A DNA stretch of 64,000 bases from Lasiosphaeris hirsuta. Lineage: Eukaryota; Ascomycota; Sordariomycetes; Sordariales; Lasiosphaeriaceae. Positions 35,313 through 45,687 of the stretch are shown here, in pieces; position 1 is the stretch's first letter, and each line of letters begins with the position of its first letter. The stretch covers positions 1,550,001 to 1,614,000 of the forward strand of contig JAUKUA010000003.1 in the NCBI GenBank assembly GCA_030549175.1, given 5' to 3'. Under the pieces are notes generated by a model, which ran no database searches, was not told the origin of the DNA, and worked only from the letters and a program-made list of their open reading frames with translations. The position numbers and the translations under genes were made by a program.

Positions 35313-36658
35313 AGCACATGGCCATCGAATACGGTCATCCTTTGGTGGTGTATGGGGTGTTATCGTGTTGTATCGGCTTGGGTAGAGTGTCCTTGACAGT
35401 TTGCGCTATCTTTGGGTACTGTCGGAGTGCAGGAGCGATATAGAAGAGTACTTGGCTCGTAGGACTCGGCTTATTTGGGCTTTGGCTTGGGCTTGGGAGA
35501 ATGACAGGTTCGTCATCTCTACCGAAATCAAAATCATGGGCGCCCCAAGTTTTGTTGTTGGGGGGGGGCACAAAACAGACTGGAAAATGTTGGGGATACA
35601 AGAGGGAACAGACACATATACCCGGGACTGGTTTTTGTTTCTTGGGCTGGGTTATATCGCGGATTCTGAGAATCTGTGACATCTTTTGGCTTTGGGGTTT
35701 ACTATCTTCAGTTGTTTGGGAATGGGTTTATGAAGAGTCACGAATAGGGATATGATGTGATGATGATGAAGAGGCAGGACGAGGCTGAACTGACAGTGCT
35801 CGAGGACACAGGATCAAGCCAGGTCGGTTTTTGGGAGGAACTACATGTTTTCACAGCAGGATTTGATGGCTGGAGAATATGACGGGGCGCAATAGGTCTA
35901 GGTCTCGAAGACTGTCACTTTTCTTGTTTTTTTTTTGGAGCTTGTTCTTGAAACGAGAGCAGGGAGGGTCCTAGATACTGGGTCGGCGAAGTACCTTGTG
36001 TACGAAGTAGATTAAAATGCACTAATGAGTTCCAAGGCAACGGTAGTCGCCTGTGTCTCCTCTGCTACCACGGATTCTTGCAGGTGTTCTCGACAGCCAA
36101 GTCAGCGTTGAACGAAACACCTTATTGAGACACAGACACGCCATGGGAGGATCAGATTAACTTATTCAAGAGAGCTCTAGTACTCATGAAAACACGTGGT
36201 ATTGAATAAGGAATGCCTCGAATAATTCACTTGGCAGTATGTATAGCGAGAATAAGATTATGTGAGCGATAAAGCTGATGCTGACTTAGACTTGAGAATA
36301 CCTATGCTAGTGCCGCAATGGTGGCGGCGTTGAATGACGGTCGTCATGCTGCAGGGGCTGAGAGCTGATACTGTCACGTGGTTTCGCGTTATCTGTAGCC
36401 TAACGTTTACTGATACGTTACCGTTCGGACAGCCCTGCCAGCAAGCCGCCCCGCGTCCCGCGTCGCCTCTCGTCCCACCTATTCGCCTACCTAGAATCGC
36501 TTGCAGAACGTCGGGCCAACATCTATCGACACCCTCGCCTCGCAAGAAACACAAGTAACATTATCTCTTGCTGGCCAAGACCTACGAGGGGAAAGCAATT
36601 ACTTTGACAATTGAACCGGATACACACACTCACACACAAAACCTTGTTCCCTCGCGCC
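35313..36658. promoter_or_regulatory. Intergenic between two plus-strand genes
   Basis: 1.35 kb with no supported gene. A G-run (GGGGGGGG, about 35562-35569) and a T-run (35925-35935) are the only notable compositional features. Confidence 0.45.
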
Positions 36659-36887
36659 ATGACGGACCGTCCGCGCCCGCCCGCAGGCGGCGGCGCCTCC
36701 AAGTCCGCCCGCACCAACACGGCCACGGCCAGCTCAGCCTCCTCGTCGACGATGGCGAGCAGCGTCCGGCGCAACCTATTCCAGAGCCAGCTGACGCGGC
36801 GGCCGACGGCGCCCGGGTCATCATCATCGTCGTCGACTACCACCTCAGCCGAGACGCTGCGGCTGGACGGCGGCGGTGCGGCGATGG

Positions 36888-36918
<31 letters not shown>

Positions 36919-37362
36919 TCCGGGTGGGTCGTTGTCGCCGCTGGGTGGCGGTGGGGGGCTCCGCGAGATTGTCGTGCGCGATAAGAACGGCGAGATTGAG
37001 CTGGGGAACGACCCGCCGACCCCGACGATTGACGACCCCGACGAGGTGGCACTCGACGCGCGGCTCGAGGGCGAGAAGGAGCGGCAGCGGCTGGCTGAGG
37101 CGGTCAAGCAGCACCAGATTGAGCGGGATAGTGTGCCGGCGCAGCCTGAAGGTAACATCTCTCTCTATTCTTGGGGTGCAAAATCCCCAGGATTCCATCC
37201 TGTTCGTTCCCTTTTCCCGTCCGAGCTCTTTTCTAAGATATTTTGGGTATAATTACAGAGCTCCTCGAGGCCGTTCGCGCCAGCTTACGAGCAAAGGTTG
37301 CGGCCTTAGTAGAGGATAACTGGATGTTTGAGCGAGAAGAGCTACCACGCCATCAGGGATAG
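36659..37362 (+). CDS. Small fungal protein with poly-Gln and C-terminal helix, function unknown
   Basis: Exons 36659-37151 and 37259-37362 give 198 aa. The intron is 107 nt (GTAACA...ATTACAG) and splits a Glu codon. The N-terminal half is disordered (Ala/Ser-rich, then nine Gln, then Gly-rich). A conserved-looking block follows: REIVVRDKNGEIELG, DPPTPTIDDPDEVALDARL, then a predicted helix or coiled coil EGEKERQRLAEAVKQHQIER. The spliced C-terminus reads ELLEAVRASLRAKVAALVED and NWMFEREELPRHQG. The strong periodicity and acidic/Trp C-terminus suggest a small adaptor or complex subunit, but I cannot name it. The stop lies only about 140 bp from the stop of the converging get4 gene. Confidence 0.75.
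36890..36916 (+). repeat. (CAG)9 trinucleotide repeat
   Basis: Nine perfect CAG codons followed by CAT, encoding nine Gln and a His in the small coiled-coil gene. Confidence 0.95.
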
Positions 37363-37500
37363 TTTTTTTGCCTTTACTTCTTTCATAAGAACTGAAAGCG
37401 GCTTCTAAGCAACCTGTTTCTCTATCCTGAGTGACCTTGTTCCGTGTGCTTTTCTCTTTTGAGAAATGCCTAGGGACGGGCACATCAGATCTGTCGCCTC

Positions 37501-38573
37501 CTAGTCTAGTCCCTCAGCCGTCGGCGCCTCTACCCTGCGAGCTGCCGGCCTGGACGGACCTCCCGGAGCACCTCCACCAAAAAAGCTCCCCATCATGTCA
37601 AGCAACGGGTTGCTCTGCCGCGGCCGCGGGATCCCAAAGTACATCTCGGCAATCATCTCCAGCGCCGTGTCCCACGCACCGCCGAGCTCGGCGACGTGGA
37701 ACGCGTACTTGTGCTTTAGCTGCCGAAACAAATCGGGATTGCCCTTTTGGATGGCAAGAAGGAGCAGGCCTAGGAAGTTGAGGAGCGGCAGGCTCGGGAA
37801 GATGCGCACGTCGGAACCCTGAGAGCTGACGTTTTGGACGACGAGGCTCTTGTTGCTGTCGGCTAGGGTACTGACGAAGGCGCGGTACGACGAGTTGGCC
37901 GCCCGGACGTTGGCGACTAGGAGATAGGGGAGGATGGCGCGGGCGGCGTAGATAGGCGCCGTGTGCGACTCGTCGTGTTTGTACCATTCATACTCGATGC
38001 GCGCGAGCGCCTCGGGCGAGTCCTTTGTGCCCAGTATCAAGTGTTTCTCAGCCTCGTCGGTCTCGTGCTCCTCGGCGTACAGTGACCCGACGACGTGGTG
38101 CAGCTCGGGGTCGCCGGCGGGGTACTCGCCATACCGTTTTGACCAGCTATGTGTTTTGCCCGTGTCAGTCCGTCTGTCCCACACATGAAACTCTGCTACG
38201 CGGGGGCCCCATACTCAATCATTTCCTTGATAAACTTCCTGCGCGTCGGCTCCTCGCTGTCAAAGAGGCGCAGGCACGTCAGCAGCTTGCCCTTGGACGC
38301 GGCCTCGGGCGCCTGCGCCGACTTGTTGTAGACATCGACGAGCAGCACCGCCAGGTCGCCCCCGCTGCCGCCCTGCCCCGCGCGGAGCAGCGCCTGCGAT
38401 ACGCTCGACAGGATGTCGACGGCTGCCGACCAGTTCTCGGCCTTGGTGTACCGCGCCGCTACCAGCCGCGTCTCCTGGGCCGCCTCGTACTGCTCCTCAA
38501 ACTGGCCCTCGGCGATGCGCTTCTGTAGGCGGGCGATGATGCGGTCGATTTTGATCTTGGTTGTGGTGGCCAT
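37501..38573 (-). CDS. get4: Get4 (tail-anchored protein targeting complex subunit)
   Basis: Exons 38573-38215 and 38146-37501 give 334 aa. The donor GTATGG was chosen over a nearby GTAGCA because it yields EMIDWSKRYGEYPAGDPELH without an insertion; the acceptor is CATAG. The protein is an all-helical alpha-solenoid: KIDRIIARLQKRIAEGQFEE, QYEAAQETRLVAARY, SLYAEEHETDEAEKHLILG, FLGLLLLAIQKGNPDLFRQL and FGIPRPRQSNPLLDMMGSFF, diagnostic of Get4/TRC35. Get4 joins Get5 and Sgt2 to Get3, handing tail-anchored membrane proteins to the ER insertion route in the cytosol. The C-terminal 20 residues are a Gly/Pro/Ala-rich tail. Confidence 0.93.
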
Positions 38574-39055
38574 GTTGGCTAGACTGGGGAGGTTGGTCTC
38601 TAGTTGTGGATTGTTGGTGAGTAGCGACGGCTCTTCAGCTTGGCAGTAGTTGGGTGCCCAGCGGGTGTGTGATAGCTGTCACTTCAGTTACTCGACCCAA
38701 ATCAGTCAGTGGGTTGGTCGGTGGACAGGTTGGGACGGACCGGTTACCTAGCTGCTCCAGAGAAAGACCTGCCCCGCATTGGATGGTTCCCCCACCTTTC
38801 ATGCCTTACCAAACGGCACAAGTGTCGTGCCACTATCTTCACACCAGGTGTCCACCGTCCGAACAGTCTCCACATTAAAATCCCACCAACCACTTCTCGG
38901 GGTTCTCCACCCTGGCTCGTCAATCCACACATGGGAGCGGCCGCGGCGGGGACTCTATCGTTTGAGAGTTCAGAATGAGGGGACACAAGGAATACCCCTT
39001 TTGCCCGGCTTACAACCGTTGTTCGTCGTAACCTACCATGTATCAACAAGTACCA
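38574..39055. promoter_or_regulatory. get4 upstream region / tRNA 5' flank
   Basis: 482 bp between the get4 ATG (minus) and the tRNA gene (plus). No additional gene seen. Confidence 0.5.
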
Positions 39056-39141
39056 GCGGCGTTGGTATAATGGTCATTATCTTCGCTTCCCATTCTTTCT
39101 TGAGATTGCGAAGGATTCGAGTTCGATTCTCGAACGTCGCA
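39056..39141 (+). tRNA. tRNA-Gly(CCC) with a 14-nt intron
   Basis: A full cloverleaf can be folded. The acceptor stem GCGGCGT/ACGTCGC has one G-U pair and discriminator A. The D-arm runs from 39065 with the GG of the D-loop at 39072-39073. The anticodon stem is TTCGC/GCGAA with loop TTCCCA-T and anticodon CCC (39089-39091). The T-arm is TCGAG-TTCGATT-CTCGA with a four-base variable loop. The intron lies at the canonical site, one base 3' of the anticodon, at 39093-39106. A run of eight T (39156-39163) lies 14 nt downstream as the Pol III terminator. Confidence 0.93.
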
Positions 39142-39539
39142 AACCAATTCGCTTGTTTTTTTTATTTATTTGTTTTTTTTTTTTTTTACCCCTTCAGGTT
39201 GTCTATCAATGCCCCCTTTCCCCTTTTTTGACAACTTGTCCCCCCTCCCCTTTTTTTTTTTTTTTTTTAAGGCTACAGATTTTACCACGACTTACCACCT
39301 GTAATACATCATTGCCAACTATCCACAGGTGGGCAAGACAGTTCACTCTCTGCCTAGCCTCTTTTCACAATATGGTGCGCTGTCTCTAATGGTATTGTAG
39401 CCATGTATGTTATACTGCTTCTGCTGTACGCCGCAATATCTAAATCAACGCTTCCGCTGAACCTGGTCCAAGGCTGGCGAGTAAAGGGCTGCACCATCCT
39501 TCCTCCGAATCGCTGCCAGACCTCAAGAATAGTTCGAAT
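39142..39539. other. tRNA 3' flank with poly-T tracts
   Basis: About 400 bp with T-runs at 39156-39163, around 39172-39187 and T18 at 39251-39268; the first is the likely Pol III terminator. No gene seen. Confidence 0.6.
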
Positions 39540-42500
39540 TTATTCGCAGCTGACTCCAATCGCCTCCAACATCCAAATACGCCCCTCCATCCGCAGACTA
39601 AACTGCATCGAACTCAAGAAGAACACCGTGTGATAGATATCTTGATGGATTGATGCATAACTTTCCTGTCCTTGGTCTAGAGCTCGTTGCATTGCTAACA
39701 AAGAGTCGACCATATCACCCAACTCCGCACTTTGGTCTTTGGGAGCTTTCCGTTGCTTGATTTGGGCCCTTGCCCGTTCCAGCTGGCCAAGAACAATCTG
39801 ACTGAGATACTGGCGAATGGTCCGGCCCGATGCTCCTACGGGGCTGGAGTTCATCTTCCCAGTCAAAAGGTTCAATTCGTTCAGTAGAGGGGGTATCTTC
39901 AACTCCTTGAGTATTTTCAACTCCTTTTTGAGGGCATTTTCGTGGCTCTCTTCATCATCATTGCCCTGGGCTACTTTCTCAATGATGCATTTGACACTAG
40001 ACAGGTTCTCGTGCATCACCCTAGGCCAATACTCTCTGACAGACTGGGGTGCCTAACTCTCCTTTAGCATCGCAAGTACATCTTTGAAGGTGGTATTCAC
40101 GTTCGCTAGAGTGGCGGCGTAGAGATCATTGTTCATGTCTGAGTCGACACCTGAGTCCACCTTCGCTAGCCGGTCTGTGGCATGGCCCGATGGTTTCTTC
40201 GGCGTTTTGTGGGTGGGCTTTGATATCCCCGCGGACCGGTGCCTCGTTTTCAAGGACGATGGTATCTGCTGAATATGCTTCTGCTCCTCAACCGTATTGA
40301 TATTGTCTCTCGGAGAGGGCCATTTGGCTGGCATTTTATTTCTAAGCCATCGCATACCTGCTAGCCCAGGCTGTCGAAGTGCTTCCATATACTGTAATGC
40401 CAGTTCGCGCTCGTTCTCTGGTGCTTCCGGCGAGTGTGGTAAGCTATCTGTCGATGGGTCGGTCTAGAGCCCCAGCGACATGTCCCCTTCCTTCTCCCTT
40501 CCCTTATCCGCCGCGTCAGCAAAAAAAGCGCCCCCGGGCGGTCGGGTGAGGAGAGGACTGTGGCCGCGTTCTTGCATTTCTTGCATCTCCTGCGGTGCCG
40601 CGTCTTTGGCATCATCGTCGAGCGACACGCGCGCCAACCGCTCCATATGCGAGTCGTCCGCGGAAGTCGCATTGTCCGAAACATCAATAAGATCGGGCAA
40701 TTGCTCATCCAGGGTAGCTTCTCTGCTGCCACTATCTGCAATGCCATTGCCATCACTGAATACGTCCTCCCGATCGAATGGGGCATCCCGCATGTCCTCA
40801 TCCAAGTCCCCAGCTGACGCTTGGTTTGTAGCCAACGAGTCCATACTACCCGATCGTTGTTTACGGGGGCGTATACCGGCGATATTCATGCCAGGAGGTA
40901 TCCCGGACCACTCCTCCTCGACCTGAGGGTTGCTTTCTTTCTGGCGTTCCGCCTGCGCGAGCTCCTGTTTGTAGTGCCGATTGTCAAACTTGACAAACGT
41001 CTTGAGCGCATCTGATAGTGGGTCGGGAATCTCCTCCATGGCCCTGTCTGTCGCATAAATCAATATCGGCTTACTGCCGATACCGCAAGCCTCACGCATC
41101 ACCGTTTCGTAAGAAACCATCTGTTGACTAGTGAGCTTGGCTTTTCATCTTGGTTTTAATATGTGGCAGATCCTTACCTCTGCCGTTGCCGCATTGTCGT
41201 TATCAAGCGCACATGCCATCTTCCACCATTGTTCTGAGGGTGGATCATCCTCCAAGTCCATGAGAGCAGGCTCCCGCTTCCGGACGTATACCCTGTTCAC
41301 ATCACTGACAACACCCCGGAGGGCGTATTTGTGGGTGGGATTCCATTTTGGGTCCTCCGACGGGACTGTCAGCAGCGCGCCCAGATATCGCGACATTTTC
41401 TCGAGCTGCTTCCTCTCGGGTAGGATCGTGTCTGGAAAAAGCACAAGATTAGTGACCGCATAGCTTCCGCTACGCTGCTTGCTCTCACCTGTCATGATCC
41501 GCTCTATCCTGGCCGTTTCCTGCTCAAAATTATTGATTTGCTGTTCGTAGTACTGAATTACCTCTGTCTCCTTTGGCTCGAGGTTAGGCTCGCCCTCATG
41601 GTCAGCTAGGTAGTATTGAGTATCCTCTCCGCGGGCACGAGCTGATTCGTGATCCCTCCAGAAGGCCCTCGTTTTTATGTGGCCAATCTTTTCTTGACAC
41701 CTCTCGGCCGCAAGTCTGTTCATGAGCCTCTTGTCCCAAATTTTATTGGTGTCCGGATCGACATATTTCGTCAGCTTCTCCTCCAGCTGCTGGCTCATTC
41801 TATAAGCAGCGGCAATAGTTGCCGTATCTAGCTGGATTCGCTGCATTTGGTTGCGTTTACTGGCAAGGTACCGGTCAACATAGAGCGTTTCGGGAATGTC
41901 GATGACACTGGGCAAGGCGTCCTCTCCAGTAAAGCGAAATGTGATGACTTCCGAGAGTTCGGTTATCATTGCAATCCGGGGGAGTTCAAGCTCCTCTGCG
42001 GTGTAAAATATCATGTCCCATACATTATATAGGTTTTCGGCTGCCGAAAGATTTTCCTTGTTGACCGTTGCATCCAAGACAGTGAAAGCAGTAGAGGTAG
42101 GCGGTGCATCGCCCTTGACGGGTACTATCTCGACAGAGTTCCTGAACACTTTGCTGACGTGGATCTCGGCGAGTACGGCCTCGAAGAAATCTCTCTCCCG
42201 GTCACCAGTTGGCTCGATCGTGGATGCTGATTCGACGAGTATGTCTGCGGTTCCGTAGCTTCGGTCCGTGGAATCCAAGAAGGCAATCAGACGATGAAGC
42301 TCGTCAGTCCAGTGTGGATATATATCTGATGCCCACATATCCGGCTCCTGTGCTTCCCTGGCCGCCTGCCGTTCTGGCGACAGAATCAGCTCGCCCCTCC
42401 ACCATTCGGCGTTGGAGCCATAGCCATATTCGGGTGTGCCGCCAGCCCGAAGCAAAGCATTGCGAACGGCAGGGATGGCATGGAGAATCATAAGAATACC

Positions 42501-43325
42501 GCCAATACGATGTTTCTTCCAATCGTCATCGTTACGGCATCTTAGGAAAACAGGCGCATCGGGTTTCCGCTTTCTAAGCGACGGTGCCGGGTCGGCTTCA
42601 CGGCGTTTAACCTCCACCATGGCCCACTCGTTCGGATCGTAGTCGGTTCGATTGGCAGGGCCAAAGTATACAGAAGTATCCCCGTCGCCTGTTATGCCTG
42701 ACTGCTGCGGCAGGGGCGGTGGGGGCGGGAGGGCCTGAGGACTCTGGACACCGGATGTGTGTAAGGACTCGTTGATGGCTCGCTGCAACGCTGCCTCCTC
42801 CTCCTGCAGGTTACTGGGGGCGTTGGCAGTAAACTGTGCGGTCTGAAGGTCAACCATACGACCTATCGGCGACCGATTGTTCGCTCGAGAAGGTGGTCTT
42901 GAGGGCGCCGGGTTGGTACCGCCGTAGAATTCATTCGGCTCAGTCCCGTAGAGAACCTCGTTGTCGGCAGAATGAATGACAAAGGCTATGAATTTGCTAT
43001 GAGTACAATAGCATGTAAAGTAGTGAAGAAGGGAACTCACATGGGTTTGTGGTATGGGGCACAGTAGGTTCATCGCCGTCACGACCCGAAGAGAAGGCAG
43101 TTTCGTCCCACCCGTAGGTAGTTGTGAACTGTGCGGCTCGTCAGTAGAGGTAGGAGGTGAGGTGATAACTTGGCTGACCTTCTCTGGTGAATCGACAATT
43201 TCCATCGCGACTGCCTCGACATCGTTGTTTTTTGCCCGCAGGGCAGAATATATCATCCTGCGGTCGGAGAACCCTGTGAATTCTATGACCGTATCCACAT
43301 CGCGCTCTGTGGGCGGGAGCGCCAT
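39540..43325 (-). CDS. UBA/UIM ubiquitin-binding protein with inactive USP-like region; in-frame TAG at 40464-40466
   Basis: Exons are 43325-43179, 43128-43041, 42985-41489, 41431-41178 and 41120-40464 (880 aa to the TAG). The same frame stays open beyond the TAG: 40463-40101, a possible intron 40044-40100, then 40043 to TAA 39540. The N-terminus is UBA-like (TVIEFTGFSDRRMIYSALRA, KFTTTYGWDETAFSSGRDG). A UIM lies at residues about 139-155 (QEEEAALQRAINESL). The middle resembles a USP28/25-like fold (VFLRCRNDDDWKKHRIGGIL), but the Cys-box is replaced, so I infer a non-catalytic scaffold. Helical segments (YYEQQINNFEQETARIERIM) and KWNPTHKYALRGVVSDVNRVYV complete the core. Downstream segments (NERELALQYMEALRQPGLAG; NALKKELKILKELKIPPLLN; HTVFFLSSMQFSLRMEGRIW) look like genuine protein. 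Divergent from the snRNP27 gene. Confidence 0.75.
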
Positions 43326-44147
43326 CCTGTTGAGCGTTGAGCCGTGGACGTCGGAAATTAGAGCTGGCAGTGTCTTTGTCCTCCCACGATGCCAACGATG
43401 CCGTGGCGTGGATGAAGGACCCCCGCAACAGGATGGAAGCTACGAACTACTTCGGCTATTGCAGGAGGTAAGTGCTGCGGGGGAGCTGGGGCAGCGACAG
43501 GGTAGGTTGATGGGTTGCGGTGCAAAACGAGGATCAGAGTGTATCTAAGCTGTTGGGTTTGTAGCAGGCGCCTTATGTATGTCGACCAAGTACGGTTGGA
43601 ATGGAAGGCACCTGGCACCGAAGTTTGGGAACTGACCCAAGCTTGGGTGAACCTAGGGAGCTGTTCGTAGTTGGTTTGGCTCTTGTCCACCCATCCCGCG
43701 CGCATGACAGCGGCCTAAGGTAAGGCCTGCAGCGCACAAGCCACGTTTACCAAGCTTGGTAGTGATCAAGTCAAGGTACCTATGGGGCAATGAACATTGT
43801 AAAGGAAGGCGGCCAGTAGTCAAGGGCCATTTAATTTTGGGTTATGGGATATAGATTGGCGAGCCCACATACAAGCTTAGTACCGTGTTGCGACCGCCAC
43901 GGAAAAATACCACATCGGTTCTCCTAACGTAGAGCAACAGAGAGGCAAGTATCCGAGGCCGCTGTTCCCCAGCCACAGGGAAGTAGAAGTACTCGTACCG
44001 CCTTGCTTCAGCCGCACCCGTGCCTACCTTGCCCAGGTTCGCGTTCTAGAAAAACTCCCTCCACACATCACACCTCTCCAAATTTCAGCCTGCCCCACTA
44101 CTTTTCAGCATCGGTATCAACCCTCCTACCAGCCAATAACAGCAACC
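43326..44147. promoter_or_regulatory. Divergent promoter region, UIM gene / snRNP27-like gene
   Basis: 822 bp separating opposing starts. A pyrimidine-rich stretch precedes the ATG at 44148. No specific element identified. Confidence 0.45.
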
Positions 44148-45053
44148 ATGGGCGACCGACAGGCCAGAACATCCCGACGTGGAGGCGAGAGGAGCTTTTA
44201 CGACGACTCGAGCAGGGGAGATCGGCGCGGCGGCGGAGGCCGAGACCGCAACCGCGACCAACGGCGGACCCGCGATGAAGACGTCGCCGACCGAGACCAC
44301 ACCACGCGCGACCGCGGCGACAAGAACCAAGGCGGTTACCGCAAACAACGCTCCCGGTCCCGGAATAGGCGAGACCGCCGTCGCTCACGCTCTCCGCTCC
44401 GGGAACGAGACCACGACCGCAGGGACGAGCGGACAAGAGGCGGCACCGATGGAGAAGCCCGGGGCTCGCGGCGCCGCGACGAAGCCAGAGACCAACCCAG
44501 AGACCGCGATCGGGATCGCACCGACAAAACCAGCCACGAGAAACCACGCGACCGCCGGCTTTCTGTCTCGCCCCGTCGCCCCTCGAGCTCACCACGCCGC
44601 TCCGCAAGTCCTCCACGGAGGGGAGAGAGTGCCGAGCAGGATACGAAACTGCCGACGCGGCCCAGGACTGAAGCAAAGGTCACAACGCCTGCGCCACCGG
44701 TTGTGCCCTTGTCGTTCAAGGTCAAGGGCCACGGGGTTAGGGATAGCGTGGAGCAGCAACTACGAGACGGCAGCCACGACAGCGGAGCTGATGGCCATCG
44801 TGATGAAGATGAGCAATCAAGAGGGCGGTTTGATGCAGATCCTATGGATGAAGATGAAGAAGAGGATTTGGTTGTTGAAGACGACGGCCTTGACGCCATG
44901 CAGGCCATGATGGGCTTTGGGGGCTTTGGCACGACCAAGAACCATAAAGTCTTGGGGAACAACGTCGGGGCTATCCGGAAGGAAAAGAAGACAGAGTACA
45001 GGCAGTATATGAATCGGGTGGGGGGGTTCAATCGGCCACTAGACAGTATATGA
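44148..45053 (+). CDS. snrnp27: U4/U6.U5 tri-snRNP 27-kDa-like protein (SNRNP27/SNUT3 family)
   Basis: This 301-aa single-exon frame has an N-terminal two thirds dominated by RD/RS/RG dipeptides (RNRDQRRTRDEDVADRDHTT, RSRSRNRRDRRRSRSPLRER), typical of spliceosomal RS proteins. The C-terminal 70 residues carry the conserved family box: DGLDAMQAMMGFGGFGTTK, then NNVGAIRKEKKTEYRQYMNR and VGGFNRPLD. In human SNRNP27 this box sits near the U6 ACAGAGA helix and tunes 5' splice-site choice. Here the last codons are copied by a 41-bp tandem duplication, so the protein ends DSI instead of a longer natural end. Nuclear localisation is expected. Confidence 0.9.
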   Translation: MGDRQARTSRRGGERSFYDDSSRGDRRGGGGRDRNRDQRRTRDEDVADRDHTTRDRGDKNQGGYRKQRSRSRNRRDRRRSRSPLRERDHDRRDERTRGGTDGEARGSRRRDEARDQPRDRDRDRTDKTSHEKPRDRRLSVSPRRPSSSPRRSASPPRRGESAEQDTKLPTRPRTEAKVTTPAPPVVPLSFKVKGHGVRDSVEQQLRDGSHDSGADGHRDEDEQSRGRFDADPMDEDEEEDLVVEDDGLDAMQAMMGFGGFGTTKNHKVLGNNVGAIRKEKKTEYRQYMNRVGGFNRPLDSI

Positions 45054-45118
45054 ATCTGGTGGGGGGGTTCAATCGGCCACTAGACAGTATATGAATCGGG
45101 TGGGGGGTCCAATCGGCC
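45003..45118 (+). repeat. 41-bp tandem repeat covering the snRNP27 C-terminal codons (about 2.8 copies)
   Basis: Units start at 45003, 45044 and 45085, each opening CAGTATATGAATC. Copy 1 is coding and in frame. Copy 2 differs by one base (CTGG for CGGG). Copy 3 has lost one G and diverges at its end. Confidence 0.92.
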
Positions 45119-45687
45119 TTTAAAGGAATGGGCGCATATCCTGCAAGGCCAGGAGTCGGGATAGCGGTCTTCATGTTTGGCTGTACATAACTAGTTTTGA
45201 TACCCATTACAGCAAATTGTAATCACCAGTTGGAAATTGACTGGCTTATTGAGATCCCCGTTCTCGATGATAAGTAAGTCAGTGAAGTGTTGCTTGCCCC
45301 TATCTGACATCAACACCTGGCCGAGGGCTGAAATATAATATCGAACTAAAACCCAAAGATGTCTATGTTGTGAAACTGAATCTTGCAATTCTTGGAATGC
45401 CACATGAATTGATACCTCCCACGGCTTTTTGGAGGGGGTCGCTCGAGTGTGGTAGGGTTAGGGTTCGCTGCGAATCCTGCCGTGATCAAAATGAAAGCGA
45501 ACCTCTCTGAACCGTCCAGGAGCACCGCAGTAGCTCATCCATACCGACAACCCATCCCTCATCTTTTATCAAACTTTGATTCGGCTTCTGAATTTTTATT
45601 CTCTTCAGTGGGGATATCTCATCACGTTCATTACGCCTCTCACAGCTCATGTCAACATAAGAAAGTCTGAGCACCACAGCAACCACC
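45119..45687. promoter_or_regulatory. Intergenic between snRNP27-like and SMAP-domain genes
   Basis: Presumed 3' UTR of the upstream gene and promoter of the downstream one. No gene seen. Confidence 0.5.

Noticed and set aside
40330..40372. A 30-nt intron (GTATGC...CCAG) in the post-TAG part of the UIM gene
   Set aside because: Too short for spliceosomal removal; the frame is open through it.
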